Assembly: GCF_039555335.1 (NCBI RefSeq)
Contig: NC_092628.1
Coordinates: 78,060,713-78,124,712 of the forward strand
Direction of reading: 5' to 3'
Origin: Amphiura filiformis
Taxonomy: Eukaryota > Echinodermata > Ophiuroidea > Amphilepidida > Amphiuridae
DNA: 64,000 bases
Of the stretch, positions 22,996 through 34,879 are shown piece after piece (positions within the stretch are counted from its first letter, which is position 1; each line of letters opens with the position of its first letter). The notes beneath the pieces were generated by a model that was not told the DNA's origin, ran no database searches, and worked only from the letters and a program-made list of their open reading frames with translations. The translations under genes were made by a program, and so were the position numbers.

Positions 22996-23305
22996 ACATC
23001 AATATACCATCCGTTCAGTGTGAATTCTCTTGCAGTAATTGTTTGCAGTAAAGTTGACATCACACGTCGTCATCAGTTTACACGATTTTACACGTTTTCC
23101 AATCGGTTTCATTGGATGCGTACAAAATGCAAATGACCTTACACACATCATCCATCCTCAGTTTCATATAGTCATGTAGAATAATGTAGATTTACAACTA
23201 AATGACGATGGAGTAGCCTAGTCATGTGAGGATCTCTCTTCGACAAGCACATGTAGAAATATCAACCTTCTGTCAAACCTGTATTGCTTTTTTCAAAATG
23301 GTAAA

Positions 23306-23412
23306 TCAGTGACAATCTAAGAAAGCGAACATTCTGGGATATCCCTGGGCTACATTTCTTTCTTCATCATTATACTGCCAATACCGTTGACCACTGATCA
23401 AATATCGATGAC
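23306..23412 (-). CDS. Hemopexin cassette 2, last exon
   Basis: Same as the copy 1 exon: acceptor 'tatatag', GHRYLISG..., ends FLDCH-stop; 107 bases. Confidence 0.75.
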
Positions 23413-24043
23413 CTATATAGGAAAACAAAATAGAGATTGAAACTTTATAATATAATATTTGCGACATACATTATGGTTTCGATCTTTTGTAAATAAGAAA
23501 AAGGTATCCGTCAATAAGAAAAGGGTATCCAGCATTCGAGCTCATACCGGTTCAAACCCGGAACAATTCGCCGTCGAAGTGATGTAATAATCGGATTAAC
23601 TACCATAGCAATAGGGTAAAACAATTTTTGAATATATCGCAATTCACTAGTACGTTCACGCGGTACCTCTGCATTGAACCATATCAAGCTGATCACTCGC
23701 ACCTATAAGATTAGTATATTTGAAAGGAGCGGTATTGTATTCAATCTTTTATTGTAGCCATACACTGGTGATGAGTACAACCTGCTTGTAGTGCAGCGCG
23801 ATACATTCAAAAATTGTTTTATTCTATTGCCATGGTAGTTAATCCGATTATTACGTCACTTCGACAGCAAATAATGGTTTTGTTTGACGTTCAGCAACGT
23901 CGTTGCTGCTGCTGTTGTTGTTGTTGTTTTGTTTTAGGGCATTTGTTGCTGAAGCGCGATTTCGCGAAGCACACGAAAATCGTCAAACTATATTGTCGGG
24001 CTCCACTATTGCCAAACAAATTTATCACAACAGTAGTTTGGAC

Positions 24044-24106
<63 letters not shown>

Positions 24107-24116
24107 TATCATCATC
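24044..24116. repeat. (CAT)n microsatellite
   Basis: Same locus as 3038-3092, longer allele. Confidence 0.95.
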
Positions 24117-24191
24117 AGTCGTCCGCGGACACTATGGGGAGGGGGCAAGGGAGTCTCTCATTCTATCCCTCACTTTCTATCGTCCACTTAC

Positions 24192-24314
24192 CATGATTAT
24201 CGGAATAAGCCCCGCCTATAGGACTAGGAAACCCGTGAAACTCTTCGCTCGCCGGTATGCTGTCTTTTGTGAGTAGCCTATTTCTCTCTGTATCATATTT
24301 CCAAAGTTGATCAT
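24192..24314 (-). CDS. Hemopexin cassette 2, blade 3/4 exon
   Basis: Acceptor 'gttaacag', donor CATG|GTAAG, 123 bases, open. Confidence 0.75.
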
Positions 24315-24484
24315 CTGTTAACGGAAAAAATATGTAGACATAAGATGAGCCCAAAATATTAAAAATGATATTAGTCATTTCAGAACTGAGTCCAGAGTCT
24401 GCTCGCGAACTTCTCAACTTTTGGAACTTTTTGAAGACTCATAAGTGAATCTGATGAGTAACCATTGACATGATCGAAACTTAC

Positions 24485-24631
24485 CTTTAAAGAAGTAAGC
24501 AATACCCTTTTGATGGTCATGATAAGCTGCGTCTATATCTCTTGGGATTCCGAATACTTTGGATAGCCTCATGGGATATTGACCAGTTCTACCAGCCTTC
24601 TGTCTCTTGTTAAATACCCACATATTTCTAC
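24485..24631 (-). CDS. Hemopexin cassette 2, blade 2/3 exon
   Basis: 147 bases, open; AGRTGQ in place of AGRPGQ of copies 1 and 3. Confidence 0.75.
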
Positions 24632-24746
24632 CTGTAAATAAAAAATGAGTAACTAGTTAGCCAACCTAAAGTGTTGCAATTAAACTAGACAACATATAAA
24701 CAGCTAAACTAAATATCGGCTGCCGCACAAGCCAACTGAAAACATA

Positions 24747-24830
24747 AGGGAATGTGCCGGCGTGGCACTCTAACCCGCGACCTAATCGCTTTTCCGCTTC
24801 TAGTCGGACGCCTTATCCATTACGAGCCGC
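24747..24830 (-). repeat. tRNA-Arg-like SINE remnant
   Basis: Copy of the segment at 3725-3806, almost identical. Confidence 0.5.
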
Positions 24831-25258
24831 GATACGTAATTAATCCCTGGAATTAGCCCACTTAGACACTAGCGTTAGCTCTTTTAACATCTTTTCAACA
24901 AGCCATGGATGTTTTGGACGTCTGTATGTGTACTGGCCACTGTTTTGAATATCAAACATGGCCCCCTCGAGACAGTTGCGTTCTTAAATATGGCTTTTCC
25001 CCCTTTCGGAGAAAGGTGTACGTCAAAGTTGTCCTCTTTCCATACTATTATTTATATTATCTGTCAAAGTTCTGGTGTGTATTAAAAATAACACATTTAT
25101 AATGTTTGTAGTTCTATTTAAAATTAATAAAAAAAAGTATAACAGTATAATTATTTTCAAATTAGATAAACATTGAAGATATTCTGAACACTGATGCACG
25201 AGCTCAGATGAAAGACAAACTACTACACATACTTCGCGGGCTACTTCTGATGACGTAC

Positions 25259-25412
25259 CTCTGATGAAAACAGCTGATCCATTTTTGTATGTAAATGCTG
25301 CGTCAATTGATATTGGACCGTTTTTAAAGTATCTCCTGATAGGGAAACCGTGCAATGGTGTCAATAGTCTCTGGTTAACATGCTCTCCTTGATACCGCCA
25401 TAAATGCTCACC
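25259..25412 (-). CDS. Hemopexin cassette 2, blade 1/2 exon
   Basis: 154 bases, open; GEHLWRYQG...IDAAFTYKNG, donor AGAG|GTACG. Confidence 0.75.
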
Positions 25413-25494
25413 CTGCATAAAAAAGCAGAAATAATTATTGTAAAAGTTGCGTTTACAAAAAAAATGTAATTCTTAAACGGTATAATTCTAACCT

Positions 25495-25700
25495 CTCATA
25501 ATCTTTCTTGATACTGTCCGTGGTGTCAGATTGATTGCGAAGTACGTGGTAAGGTTTTCGACTTGATCGTCATTTGACGATTTCTAAAATGTCATCGACG
25601 TGTCGTTTCCAAAGTCTAACGGCGTGTGACGTTAACGTTGCTCCACAAACCTCCATAATTATACAAATTCGCGTTAACCGAGGACCCCTGACTCGGCAAT
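25495..25700 (-). pseudogene. Degenerate Penelope-like reverse transcriptase fragment
   Basis: Copy of 4468-4690; here the catalytic YVDD codons read HVDD, with frameshifts as before. Confidence 0.55.
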
Positions 25701-28066
25701 ACTAAATCTTTCTTTGTTGATTTTCAGCCCGAAACCGAAAGTACGTGGTGACAATATCATCTATCGAGAGCAAAGTACCTTTGTTCAGAGTCTTATCTTG
25801 TTGTAATAATTATTGAACGTTAAATATACATTAACCGATTAACAGATCATCGTGTACCTGTTGAGAAAAAACGAGACGACGTCTTGCAAGTTCATGATCT
25901 CTCCTTCTATATCACGTCTATATTATAACGACTTCTGCTGGTATATGGTCTCCGGTAACTGCTTCAAGTTTGAACATTATGGTCCGTTCATCACATCAAT
26001 GGAGACAAAATGCCCGCTAAGGCCCTAGCAAATTGACTACCAATTGTTCATGTGAAATCTACAATTGATCTCACTTCATTACCTGATCTGCGTATTTTTG
26101 GTCAGTGTGCCATAACTTATATAATATTTCCGCCGAATGGATCAGAAGGTCCGGGAGAAGGTCAAACTGATAATCATTTGTCAATCTTATTCCTTTTACA
26201 GTGAGTATACTATAAACTTGTATTTTTCTGTAGCGTTGGGTGCTTGTTTTAGAAATTATCTTGTCTTGCTGACAACAACATCCCATGCAAGAAGGAGTGT
26301 CCCTTGATTATAATGATTATACTGATCTAATAACATTATTGCAATATCAATTGGTAGTTGATTATATAAACTGGAAGGCCACAAACAGATCTGGACAGAG
26401 CTGTGATGAAATAAAGTGAGATGTGATCTATGAATTTATATAGCGTGTTAAGGTTGAACACGCGGTATCAGACAAAAAGAGTTATACGGAAGGCGCTATA
26501 CATTCGGTCACTGCACGGAGGTGACATTGGATTGCACCAAAAGTGCACAGTCATCCCGATTGAGGGGTTTAATTTGGTCTTCGTCGTCAAGCTGAGAACT
26601 GATTCAACAAGCTTTCCAAATTGGTCAGAAAATTAAACGTTTTGTAATTATTTGTGACATCTACTCGTAATTTACTCTCAAAATACGGATAAACCAAGGT
26701 TATTGGGAAGCAACTTATAATCTCATGGTCCCCAAACATTGAAATTCATTTTGCAGCAAGAGTTGATGATTCCCCCTCAATTTCAAGTTGCTCCTGCAGC
26801 AAAACGAAATATATGGAGTACTATAAGTTCAAAATTTCAGGTTTTTCACATCTCATCAATATCTATCACCACACAAAATAAATGAAGAGGTGGTATGGTG
26901 CACCTTTGAGGTTTTGACATGGACTGGCCCAAACAACTTCAAAATTCACCAAGTTTGCCATAAATAATGTAACAAAATTATCTCTACATCTATAACACAG
27001 GGAAGCCGCTTGCACCCTACATTCTTAAGCTAATTACCATTAAGAGTCTGTGCCGCGGGTCTAGTCTGTGATTAAATACCACTAATTAGAGCTGGGCAGT
27101 GCTTGAAAGAAAAAGATGGACTATTCGATGAAAGGTGCCCCCAAATTCATCCGCTACACATAGATTTTCTACTCAGCCGGTGTACTCATCTCTTGTCCCA
27201 AAAATGAGGGCGCACTGTAATGTGGTTTTACATTCAGTGGTTTAAAAAAAAAAAATGTCTCAGGTCATCATATTAAAATTTGGTAATTTGGGGACTATTT
27301 AATTGATAATAATGTCTTTTTATTGTTAAGAGTTCCATATATAAGAAAATCGTGCTTGAAATTACCTATTTTTCCATTAAACATTTTGAATCTTGTGTTA
27401 TAGAGATTTAGTGGTATTGAAGCATACAGATCAGTTTCCAGAGGACGTGTATATCTAGTTGTGTACTTTGTTCTACCAGTCTCATATCCCTAGTTCTACC
27501 TGCTCATATGAAATGCATGATGTTTACAAAACAATTAATGTATGTCAATATTGTAATATTTGTTTGAAATATGTTCACTAATTATTAGGTGTTTTTGCTT
27601 GCGACATTCAGGTTTGTTTGTTTATTTGTTTGTTTGTTTTATATATATTATAATTGTGTTTGTATATCATTTCTGCTCTGTGCATTTTAATTAGGCAATT
27701 GTTTTGTAAAAGGGGTGCAATTTTGTCTAATTTTGCACAAAACGAAGAATCATCTATAATATCATGTGCAATAAAGTAAATTATATAGTTACCATAGTTA
27801 CGCTTTTAAGGAAGGAATTGACCTTGTTTCGATCATTGTTACCTGCAATATTTCATATCGTCTATCCATGCTAATAGCATCTAATTGTATTATGATGCAT
27901 TTAAATGTCATGCATGAATAGAGGAGAAAGGTGCGTATTCTTATTGAAAGTAGGACAAGTTCAATTAAAATTATATCTGAATTCGATGAAGACAAACGTC
28001 TATCTCAAACATTCCTATATTGAACGTTCTAGAGATCTCTGGAAGAAGCGTCAACTAGACTTGAAG
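25701..28066. other. Intron of cassette 2 / 5' flank of discoidin copy 2
   Basis: Colinear with copy 1 minus the 5227-7176 block and minus the 5.7-kb element (empty site at 26994). Contains a GTTT repeat at 27611-27640. No gene recognised; the discoidin promoter should lie near its right end. Confidence 0.55.
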
Positions 28067-28124
28067 ATGACTCTGAAGCTTAAGACTATGACAGAAAATG
28101 TATGGAAGTTTTGCATATTGATGG
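28067..28124 (+). CDS. Discoidin copy 2 exon 1
   Basis: MTLKLKTMTENVWKFCILM; donor ATGG|GTAAGT. Confidence 0.7.
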
Positions 28125-31100
28125 GTAAGTAAAAGTAAAGAGTTATTATTTTAAAATCGTTTTAGCAATATTTCAGGACAAGAAGTTAATGCATCTAGCA
28201 ATTAATGCATAACTGTATAATAATTAGAATAGGCTCTGTACCTTATGCCCTGTCTACATTATATTATGGTCATGATGGTGCATAATGATTAAAGAGAGTC
28301 AATGAAATATTACATGCATGATTCTGCTTAATTTTCACAACCTTTGATAAAAATTGTTTTGTGCTGGGAATCAGACCCATGCATGTAATATGCGATTTGC
28401 TAGTTCGGAAAATCGTAAATATCATCAACAATTTTTGCACCTTTGTTTCATAACATACATGGCATAGATGTACTTACATAGCCTGCTAGTGGTTAAGGGT
28501 GTGTATAAAAGATAAAATTGAACATTTTGCAAGGAACTGTAGAGAAATAAGCTACATAATATTTGGATGAGACTTCAACTTTGTACGGCTGTTTTCCTTG
28601 CTTTTTGCCAAATTCTTCATTTCAAAATTACCATTCAACTTCAACATGTTCAGAAACTTATCCTTCACTTTTACGCAATTTATACATTTTATTTTTTACA
28701 TTTTCGTTGGAACCGCTCAATGGACCTTTATGATGTACTTATCATGATGTACGCACATCGTATCACAGCCATTATTGATTATATTTTGTACTTTCAAGGT
28801 TTTTGGTTAGTTGCTGCAACAGCGGAGATATGTTACATGGGGAAACATCTTGATTCGAGAGGCCTTATGCGCTGGATTTTGCCTTACTCGGACCCATGCA
28901 TATGCACAAAGATCCTTCTTGGAGGTCTCAACACTCATCCTGTATTTACATATGAAGCGTATACTTACATTGATGACCCAACTGTTTATATGACATTAAG
29001 TGAGGAGGATATTAAACATCATTTTTCCTGCAAGACATTGGGTGAGTAAATTTAAAGTTGAGTGCTATTTTATTTCAGTTTATTCAGTACCGAATAATGT
29101 CATGGTTTTTGTGGTAAACAACTTTGCGGACAGAGTACTTCTAGTTGTTAGCTCTGTATGTTTCAACCGTATATATTGCACCAATCCAACATTTCTCTCA
29201 AAAACATCTTACATAAGTTGTTGAATTCAAATTTTGTGCCATATTATACGTAAGTTGGCTTACGTCTGATTAGTCAATTAATTTACTTTCAAGACTTCAA
29301 ATGTAGTGCATCAAACTATTGTAGGTGCCGCGTAAGCTAACCGTCGTAGGGTCCGCGTAAACTAACCGTCATAGGTACTACATGTTAAAGTTAATCGTCG
29401 TAGGTGCCGCTTAAATCAACCATCGTAGTACCGCGTAAGCTAACAGATGCTAACCGTCGTATAGGGTCCGCGTAAACTAACCGTCATAGGTACTACATGT
29501 TAAAGTTAATCGTCGTAGGTGTCGCTTAAATCAACCATCGTAGTACCGCGTAAGCTAACAGATACTAACCGTCGTAGGTGCCGCGTAAGCTAACCGTCGT
29601 AAGTGCCGCGTAAGCTAACGGTAGTAAGTGCCGCGTAAGCTGACCGTCGTAGATGTCGCGTCCCGGCTGCCGCGTAAGCTACCAGCGATGTAAGTTTGGT
29701 ATCAAATTAAAAGGCGCCCCATGAATGTGTGCTAAAAATTGCTTGCCCCCCCCCCATCGGCTGACCAAAAAATGCTTCCCCCCTTTCGGCTCGACAAAAT
29801 ATCCCCCCCAAGTAACCCTCCCCGGGCTCATAATTATTGCACAGCCCTAAATGTATTCATTCAATAATATTAGTTCGTTCGTATTTTTTTTGTATGTTCG
29901 TTTATCGTGAAAACCACAGTCACATCTGATACGAGACGTACAACCACAGAAAAGACAACCAGAGTTAGCGCCACATCTGATAGCAGACCTTCGACTATGA
30001 CGACCGACGTGAAAGTTAGTGACACCATTGCCGCAGAAACTACACCAACAATGATGACAAGCAAACAAGTACCTGATCAATCTTGGGCAAGATGTCAAGC
30101 ATACGCTGTTGTATTTGATGAAAAAGCCATTGTCGATGATTCATCTGGAGGTAAGTAATTATGTATCCGCACATTACCCAAAATAGTTTACTTTGCGCTT
30201 GGAGAATAACTCTTTCAATCACTGTTCCCATTTTCTCATCAGGTATTTTTAATACTTGTTATTTGTACAGATTGCACAGATTATCTTGGCATGAAGAATA
30301 AGGACATTCCTGATGCACTAATAACAGCATCTAGTTATCCAACATCGCAGCGTAGTCCAAGCTTGGCAAGGCTCGGTAGAAGACAATACTGGTCAGCTAA
30401 TAAAACAGACATATCACCATGGATACAGGCTGATCTACAAGAACCAAAGACAATATCTGGTATTATAACACAAGGGGATGGTCGTAATCGTACTACTAAA
30501 TACGCTGATTGGGTGACATTCCTTAGTGTTGCATTCGCTAATGACACGTCAAATGACCCATCATGGAGCACCTTTCATTACGACAATTGTACGGAAATTG
30601 TGAGTCACTTTATATAATTTGTGTTCTCTTTAAAGCCACAATGTACGATTTCCGGGTACGATTTCCGTCAAATTTATGGAATGGTTTCTGTGCAGTTTAA
30701 TCCGAAATAACGAGGTAAAATGAAAGAAACCCCAATGGCCATTTTAACGGTGGACTTCTATGCATAATGGGAAATTTAATACAGTAATTTTTAATAGGGT
30801 AATTATTTAATGTGGTAATTACCAAAATTAGGTTTACAAAGGTTAAAAACTTCATAGAACATCACCCTATCTTTCTTATAAATAAATAAATAAATAAATA
30901 AATAAAAGAAAATGCATTGGTTCCGCCTAGATTCGAACCACCAATCTAGAGATTAAGTACCCTTATAAGTCTACTATTACTCTCCAAAATTTCGGTTTTG
31001 CAGTTATATATTGTCATTCACGCCCGCAACTAAAACTGATGACATTACAACATCTTTTTGCGCCATTTCACAGATTTTCAAAGCAAATGAAGACAGCGAC

Positions 31101-31244
31101 ATGGAGAAGAAAATCTTGTTCCCGATACCAGTTACTGCTCAAATTCTCCGCATAAAACCAATATCATGGCTTGGCTTTGACCCGAATGACAACAGCGCCC
31201 ATCCAGATTGTCAGATGCGATTTGGGATTATTGGCTGCAATTAA
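28067..31244 (+). CDS. Secreted F5/8C (discoidin) protein, copy 2, intact
   Basis: Five exons (28067-28124, 28799-29041, 29920-30150, 30271-30599, 31074-31244) join in frame to 343 residues with the same plan as copy 1: split signal peptide, four-Cys segment, Thr-rich linker, F5/8C domain from DCTDYLGMKNKDIPD to GCN-stop. Exon 2 is two codons shorter (GGLNTHPVF for GGLNLNTHPVF), and the linker is shorter because the first part of exon 3 is deleted and the acceptor moves to 'accacag'. The F5/8C core has small indels near TQGDG. Nested antisense in cassette 2, 21 bp from the broken hinge exon. Role as for copy 1: likely an extracellular adhesion or matrix protein. Confidence 0.8.
28799..29041 (+). 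CDS. Discoidin copy 2 exon 2
   Basis: Acceptor 'actttcaag'; four-Cys segment; donor TTGG|GTGAGT; 243 bases. Confidence 0.8.
29312..29690. repeat. ~25-bp minisatellite, expanded
   Basis: Same family as 15985-16235, with an internal duplication of about 115 bases ('ggtccgcgtaaactaaccgt' block appears twice). Confidence 0.85.
29706..29847. mobile_element. Truncated Harbinger-like MITE
   Basis: Right part of the element at 16348-16769; the left end is deleted. Confidence 0.65.
29920..30150 (+). CDS. Discoidin copy 2 exon 3 (Thr-rich linker)
   Basis: Acceptor 'aaccacag', begins VTSDTRRTTTEKTT; donor GGAG|GTAAGT; 231 bases in frame. The acceptor choice is inferred from frame and from the match to copy 3. 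Confidence 0.65.
30271..30599 (+). CDS. Discoidin copy 2 exon 4 (F5/8C part 1)
   Basis: Acceptor 'tttgtacag', DCTDYLGMK...; donor GAAATT|GTGAGT; 329 bases. Confidence 0.85.
30920..30980 (-). repeat. Truncated tRNA-like SINE segment
   Basis: Copy of 17869-17947 lacking about 20 bases at the A-box side. Confidence 0.45.
31074..31244 (+). CDS. Discoidin copy 2 exon 5 (F5/8C part 2)
   Basis: Acceptor 'atttcacag', IFKANEDSDMEKK... to GIIGCN-stop. Confidence 0.85.
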   Translation: MFKANEDSDMEKKILFPIPVTAQILRIKPISWLGFDPNDNSAHPDCQMRFGIIGCN

Positions 31245-31265
31245 TTGCCTACATATGAAACCTAC

Positions 31266-31380
31266 CTGGAGGACAAAAAGATTGCCCTGTATAATAGCCA
31301 CCGCAATTTTGGCATTTTCACAGTCTCCATGTGCTGCTGCTGTTTACTCTGTGGTAACTCTACTAGGTTCGGGTGTTGTA
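31266..31380 (-). pseudogene. Hemopexin cassette 2 hinge exon, 3' part
   Basis: Encodes the end of the hinge and CENAKIAVAIIQ...FVLQ with an intact donor. The upstream side is cut by the transposon at 31381. Confidence 0.8.
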
Positions 31381-32684
31381 CACTGCAAATAATGTTGGTC
31401 AAAAAAATGACCAACAGTTTGGTCTATATACAACACATGAAACAGTTGGTCAAAATTTGACCAACAAGAGTTGTACAAAAATTATGACCAACAGTTGGTT
31501 TACAAAAACTTGCTCAAATATTGGGCAAGTAATTACCCAACACAGTTGGGCAATTTGTTTACCAATTATTGTTCAAAATTTGAACAAACTCTTGGGCATT
31601 TTTACACGGTATTGGTTTATATGTTGGTTTATTTTTGCATAACTGTTAAGCAAAATATTTGACCAACATAGTTGGGTAAATATTTTTCACTAATTGTTGG
31701 GCAATATTTAATAAAACTGTTGGGCAAATAGTTGATTGTACCAATTGTTGGACAAAATTTGATTAAACTGTTGGGCATTTTACACATTATTGGTTCATAT
31801 GTTGGTTTATTTTTTGCTTAATTATTAAGCAAAATATTTGCCAAATTAGTTGGGCAAATATTTTTCAATTGTGAGTGAGTTTTCTCTAAATTAATTATAA
31901 ATACATACAATATTACACGGTGTTACTTGCCTCATTTCATTCTGACCACTGTGTATGAAAAAATACTGAGAAATTTAGTGACGTTATTTTCAAATACTTG
32001 ATTGATTAATAAAAAACTGATACGTAAGCTTATTTACTGCTCAGTACAGACTGCCATCATGCATGGATGGCTATGCGTGCATATCACGAGTGTCTGACTC
32101 GTACATGTCGTAAAACAACTTCACTAAATTTCTCAGTATTTTTTTTATACACAGTGGTCAGAATGAAATGAGGCAAGTAACACCGTGTAATAATGTATGT
32201 ATTTATAATTAATTTAGAAAACTCACCTTTAAAGGTGTCAATTAGCTGTGCCAGCCCCCACTCTGCCAGTACCCATGTCATCCGCCATTTTACGATAAGA
32301 TCGAAAATGTGCTTTCCAGAACCGAACCGCGCGAATGTTGACCAACTGTTGTTCAATGAAAAGACAACAGTGCGCATGATTGAAAGTTTTGCTCAACATT
32401 TTACATCTTTTTGCCCAACAACTTGTAATTCACGCAATTTACTACAAAGTTGCCCAACTGATGTGATTTATTTTGCACAACAGTCGTATATAAATTATGT
32501 GGCCAAAAACTTAACCAACTTTACTCCTCTCGTAGTAAAATAAAGATAAATAAATGGTCAAAATGAGAGGTTGCCCAATAAGAATTTAGATTTAACTATT
32601 ATTGGGCAAGCCGTGACCAACAAATAAGTAAAAGAGTTTGCCCAACCAAATAGGTAGAAAGATTTGACCAACTTTTTTGCAGTG
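31381..32684. mobile_element. 1.3-kb CACTG...CAGTG foldback element inside the copy 2 hinge exon
   Basis: Begins CACTGCAAATAATGTTGGTC and ends with the reverse-complement pattern ...CTTTTTTGCAGTG. The TA target is duplicated exactly (31379-31380 and 32685-32686), as the undisrupted copy 1 exon 'gttgtagatgcc' shows. Its arms are runs of TTGGTCAAA / TTGGGCAAA words. Inside is a further inverted repeat of about 115 bases (31870-31985 against 32113-32228). No transposase frame. It ends the coding use of this exon. Confidence 0.88.
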
Positions 32685-32686
32685 TA

Positions 32687-32732
32687 GATGCCGCCTTGGT
32701 CTCACCAGTCGGACTCATAAATGAATTGATAC
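32687..32732 (-). pseudogene. Hemopexin cassette 2 hinge exon, 5' part
   Basis: Acceptor 'ataccag' followed by the first ~15 hinge codons, interrupted at the TA target (32685-32686). Confidence 0.8.
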
Positions 32733-33186
32733 CTGGTATATTAATTATGATGAGTAAAAGTATTAGCTACAAACTCAAGGGTTTCTATTAGTGGCGTAGA
32801 TTACATTTTTGACATTGTGGGGATGGGGGTTGGAAAAGTTTCTTAAGTATAGGGAATCCATGCAGCACCTTTTGACGACAAAATAAGTTTATGGTACAAA
32901 GCGCGCAAAAATTGTTTCCATAATATTGAAGCTAAAGTGGTGAAAATATGGTACAAAAGTGGAATAAATGGGATCGTGGAAGCGCGCAAAAATCTGCACT
33001 TTTTAGATTAAAATGGCCAAATATGAGGTTGATTTGGTCAGAAACCCAGGTACAGGCGTCAACATGAGGGATGCTTGCATGGACCAACCATATCAAAATA
33101 TTGGATGATTTATCCTCCTCAATCTTGAACTCAAGGTCACCAAGGTGATCTTTCAATGCATTCGTCTTCATGATGAGCCTATTATA

Positions 33187-33197
33187 TGATGATGATG

Positions 33198-33270
<73 letters not shown>

Positions 33271-33274
33271 TAAT
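33187..33274. repeat. (AAT)n microsatellite
   Basis: GAT units passing into a long AAT run; the poly-Leu open frame on the other strand is an artefact. Confidence 0.95.
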
Positions 33275-34435
33275 TTATTCATTCTTATATAGCGCATTAC
33301 AAACAAATCTTTATGCGCTTTACAAAGCATATATATAGTTATTGATTTTAAGGACCTTTCTGTCGAACACAAACTTTCAAAAGTAACAGTTTAAATAAAT
33401 AATCGCTGAAAATTGATCAAGTTATATAGCCAAAAAAGTACTTTTTAGGGTTTGATGCTTCAAAATGGTATATTTTCTCTCATTATATGACATTTTTGTT
33501 GTAATAGTACCAAAATTCATACGCATGGCTTCGGTTTTTAGTAAATATTCGCCCTACCATATTGTAACTTTCAGTTTCGAGGGCGCACTGCCATGTTAAG
33601 GTGTTTACGGTTCAGTGCGGTAAAACAAGAAAAGTCTCAAGTCAACCTATGTTGAGTTTTTGATCATTTGGGATCTAAATCATATAGTTTCACCTGATAT
33701 TAGTGGCATTTAACTGTGAGAGTCCTGAATATGAGAAAATTCCACCAGAAATTAGCCATTTTCACATTGAAATCCGTGTAATACATAATTAGTGGTATTT
33801 AACCTTATGTAACTTGTGCACCAAATGGAATAATGAAACTGGAATTCATAACTGAATAACGATGATTTATACATGTGATTGGCGAATAAAGAGCACATGT
33901 TTTTCAATTTCGAGAACAAGTGTATGAAAATTACCCGCCTTTTTATTGTATTTCGCGAATCGCGTTTCTTTATCTGCAAATACCCCCTAATTTCGCGAAA
34001 TTTCTGACGAGCATGAGTACCCGCGGATACACGGAGTGGCGGAACCGGGTGCCCGATTCTTTTTTTTCTGGACGATTTAGATAATTTAGCATAGCGTTTG
34101 AGCCCGAACTAGTAAAGAAACTAAGTAAAGTGTTGCTGTTAGCCAAGATGCCACTGCATATAACATTGTTGCCATGATCTGTTTTATTATTTTTCTGAAA
34201 AACAAAATTGCAATTGTATAATTTTTATTTTTACAGTCTGTAATACTCGTTCTTCTGGCGAGATAAAAGTTGATAGTTTTAAACAAAGACGACGGGAACC
34301 ACGTCAACCATTTCACAGCAAATAATTTAGTATATCGTACAATCACTCTTAAATAATTATACTCGTTTCATTTTTCAAATGAAGTTATGTTTGTAATTGA
34401 AAGTCAAAGGGATCAGAAACAAACATATTATTATA

Positions 34436-34879
34436 AAGTCTGCACAAAAAGTAACCCAGCTTCAGAACTACTAATTGTTTCCACGATATTACTACATAGA
34501 AAGAAGGATGATTTATTTACGCGCATTTTGATACCCCGTTTGTCAAAATAATGTCGTTCAATATTAACAACACAGTAGTTTGAAAGAAAAATGCCCGAAT
34601 TTAAAAGTTGCAGTTTACAGCGATCAATGGTTATTACGCAAGCAGTGTGGCACGTAAAACCGTCCATTTATCTTCGCGCTGACTTCAAATCAATACAAAT
34701 AGCTGCAACTTTTAAATTCGGATATTCTTTAAACACTGCTGTGTTGTTAATATTGAACGAAATTGGACAAATGGGGTATCAAAATGCGCGCAAATAAATA
34801 ATCCTTCTTTCTATGTTGAAATATTGTGAACAAAATTATTAGTTATGTACAACAGCTGCGTTACGTTTTGTGCAGTCTT
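34436..34879. mobile_element. 444-bp foldback element with 7-bp target duplication
   Basis: Arms of about 190 bases start AAGTCTGCACAAAA and end TTTTGTGCAGTCTT, flanked by TATTATA on both sides (34429-34435, 34880-34886). The equivalent spacer at 20515-20540 lacks it, an empty site. A 7-8-bp duplication suggests hAT-like mobilisation. Confidence 0.8.

Larger units (their letters stand above)
18400..23305. other. Spacer between unit 1 and unit 2
   Basis: Runs from the copy 1 hinge exon to the copy 2 MMP stop. Homologous to 151-2291 and 32733-37841. Contains dispersed repeats, an inverted-repeat element (19151-20137), a SINE (21250-21545) and small foldbacks. No catalytic MMP exon or other gene found on either strand. 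Confidence 0.65.
23306..32732 (-). pseudogene. MMP hinge + hemopexin cassette, copy 2 (hinge exon broken)
   Basis: Exons equivalent to MMP exons 7-10 are intact with canonical splice sites (25259-25412, 24485-24631, 24192-24314, 23306-23412). The hinge exon is split by a 1304-bp transposon: its 5' part is at 32687-32732 and its 3' part at 31266-31380. Reading from the exon into the element soon gives a stop codon, so the cassette cannot be used in the normal way. No catalytic exons belong to it. Discoidin copy 2 lies antisense in the first intron. Near-identity to copy 1 shows a recent duplication (or an assembly artefact). Confidence 0.75.

Noticed and set aside
32932..33372. 146-residue frame with a poly-Leu run
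   Set aside because: Produced by the (AAT)n microsatellite within a dispersed repeat.
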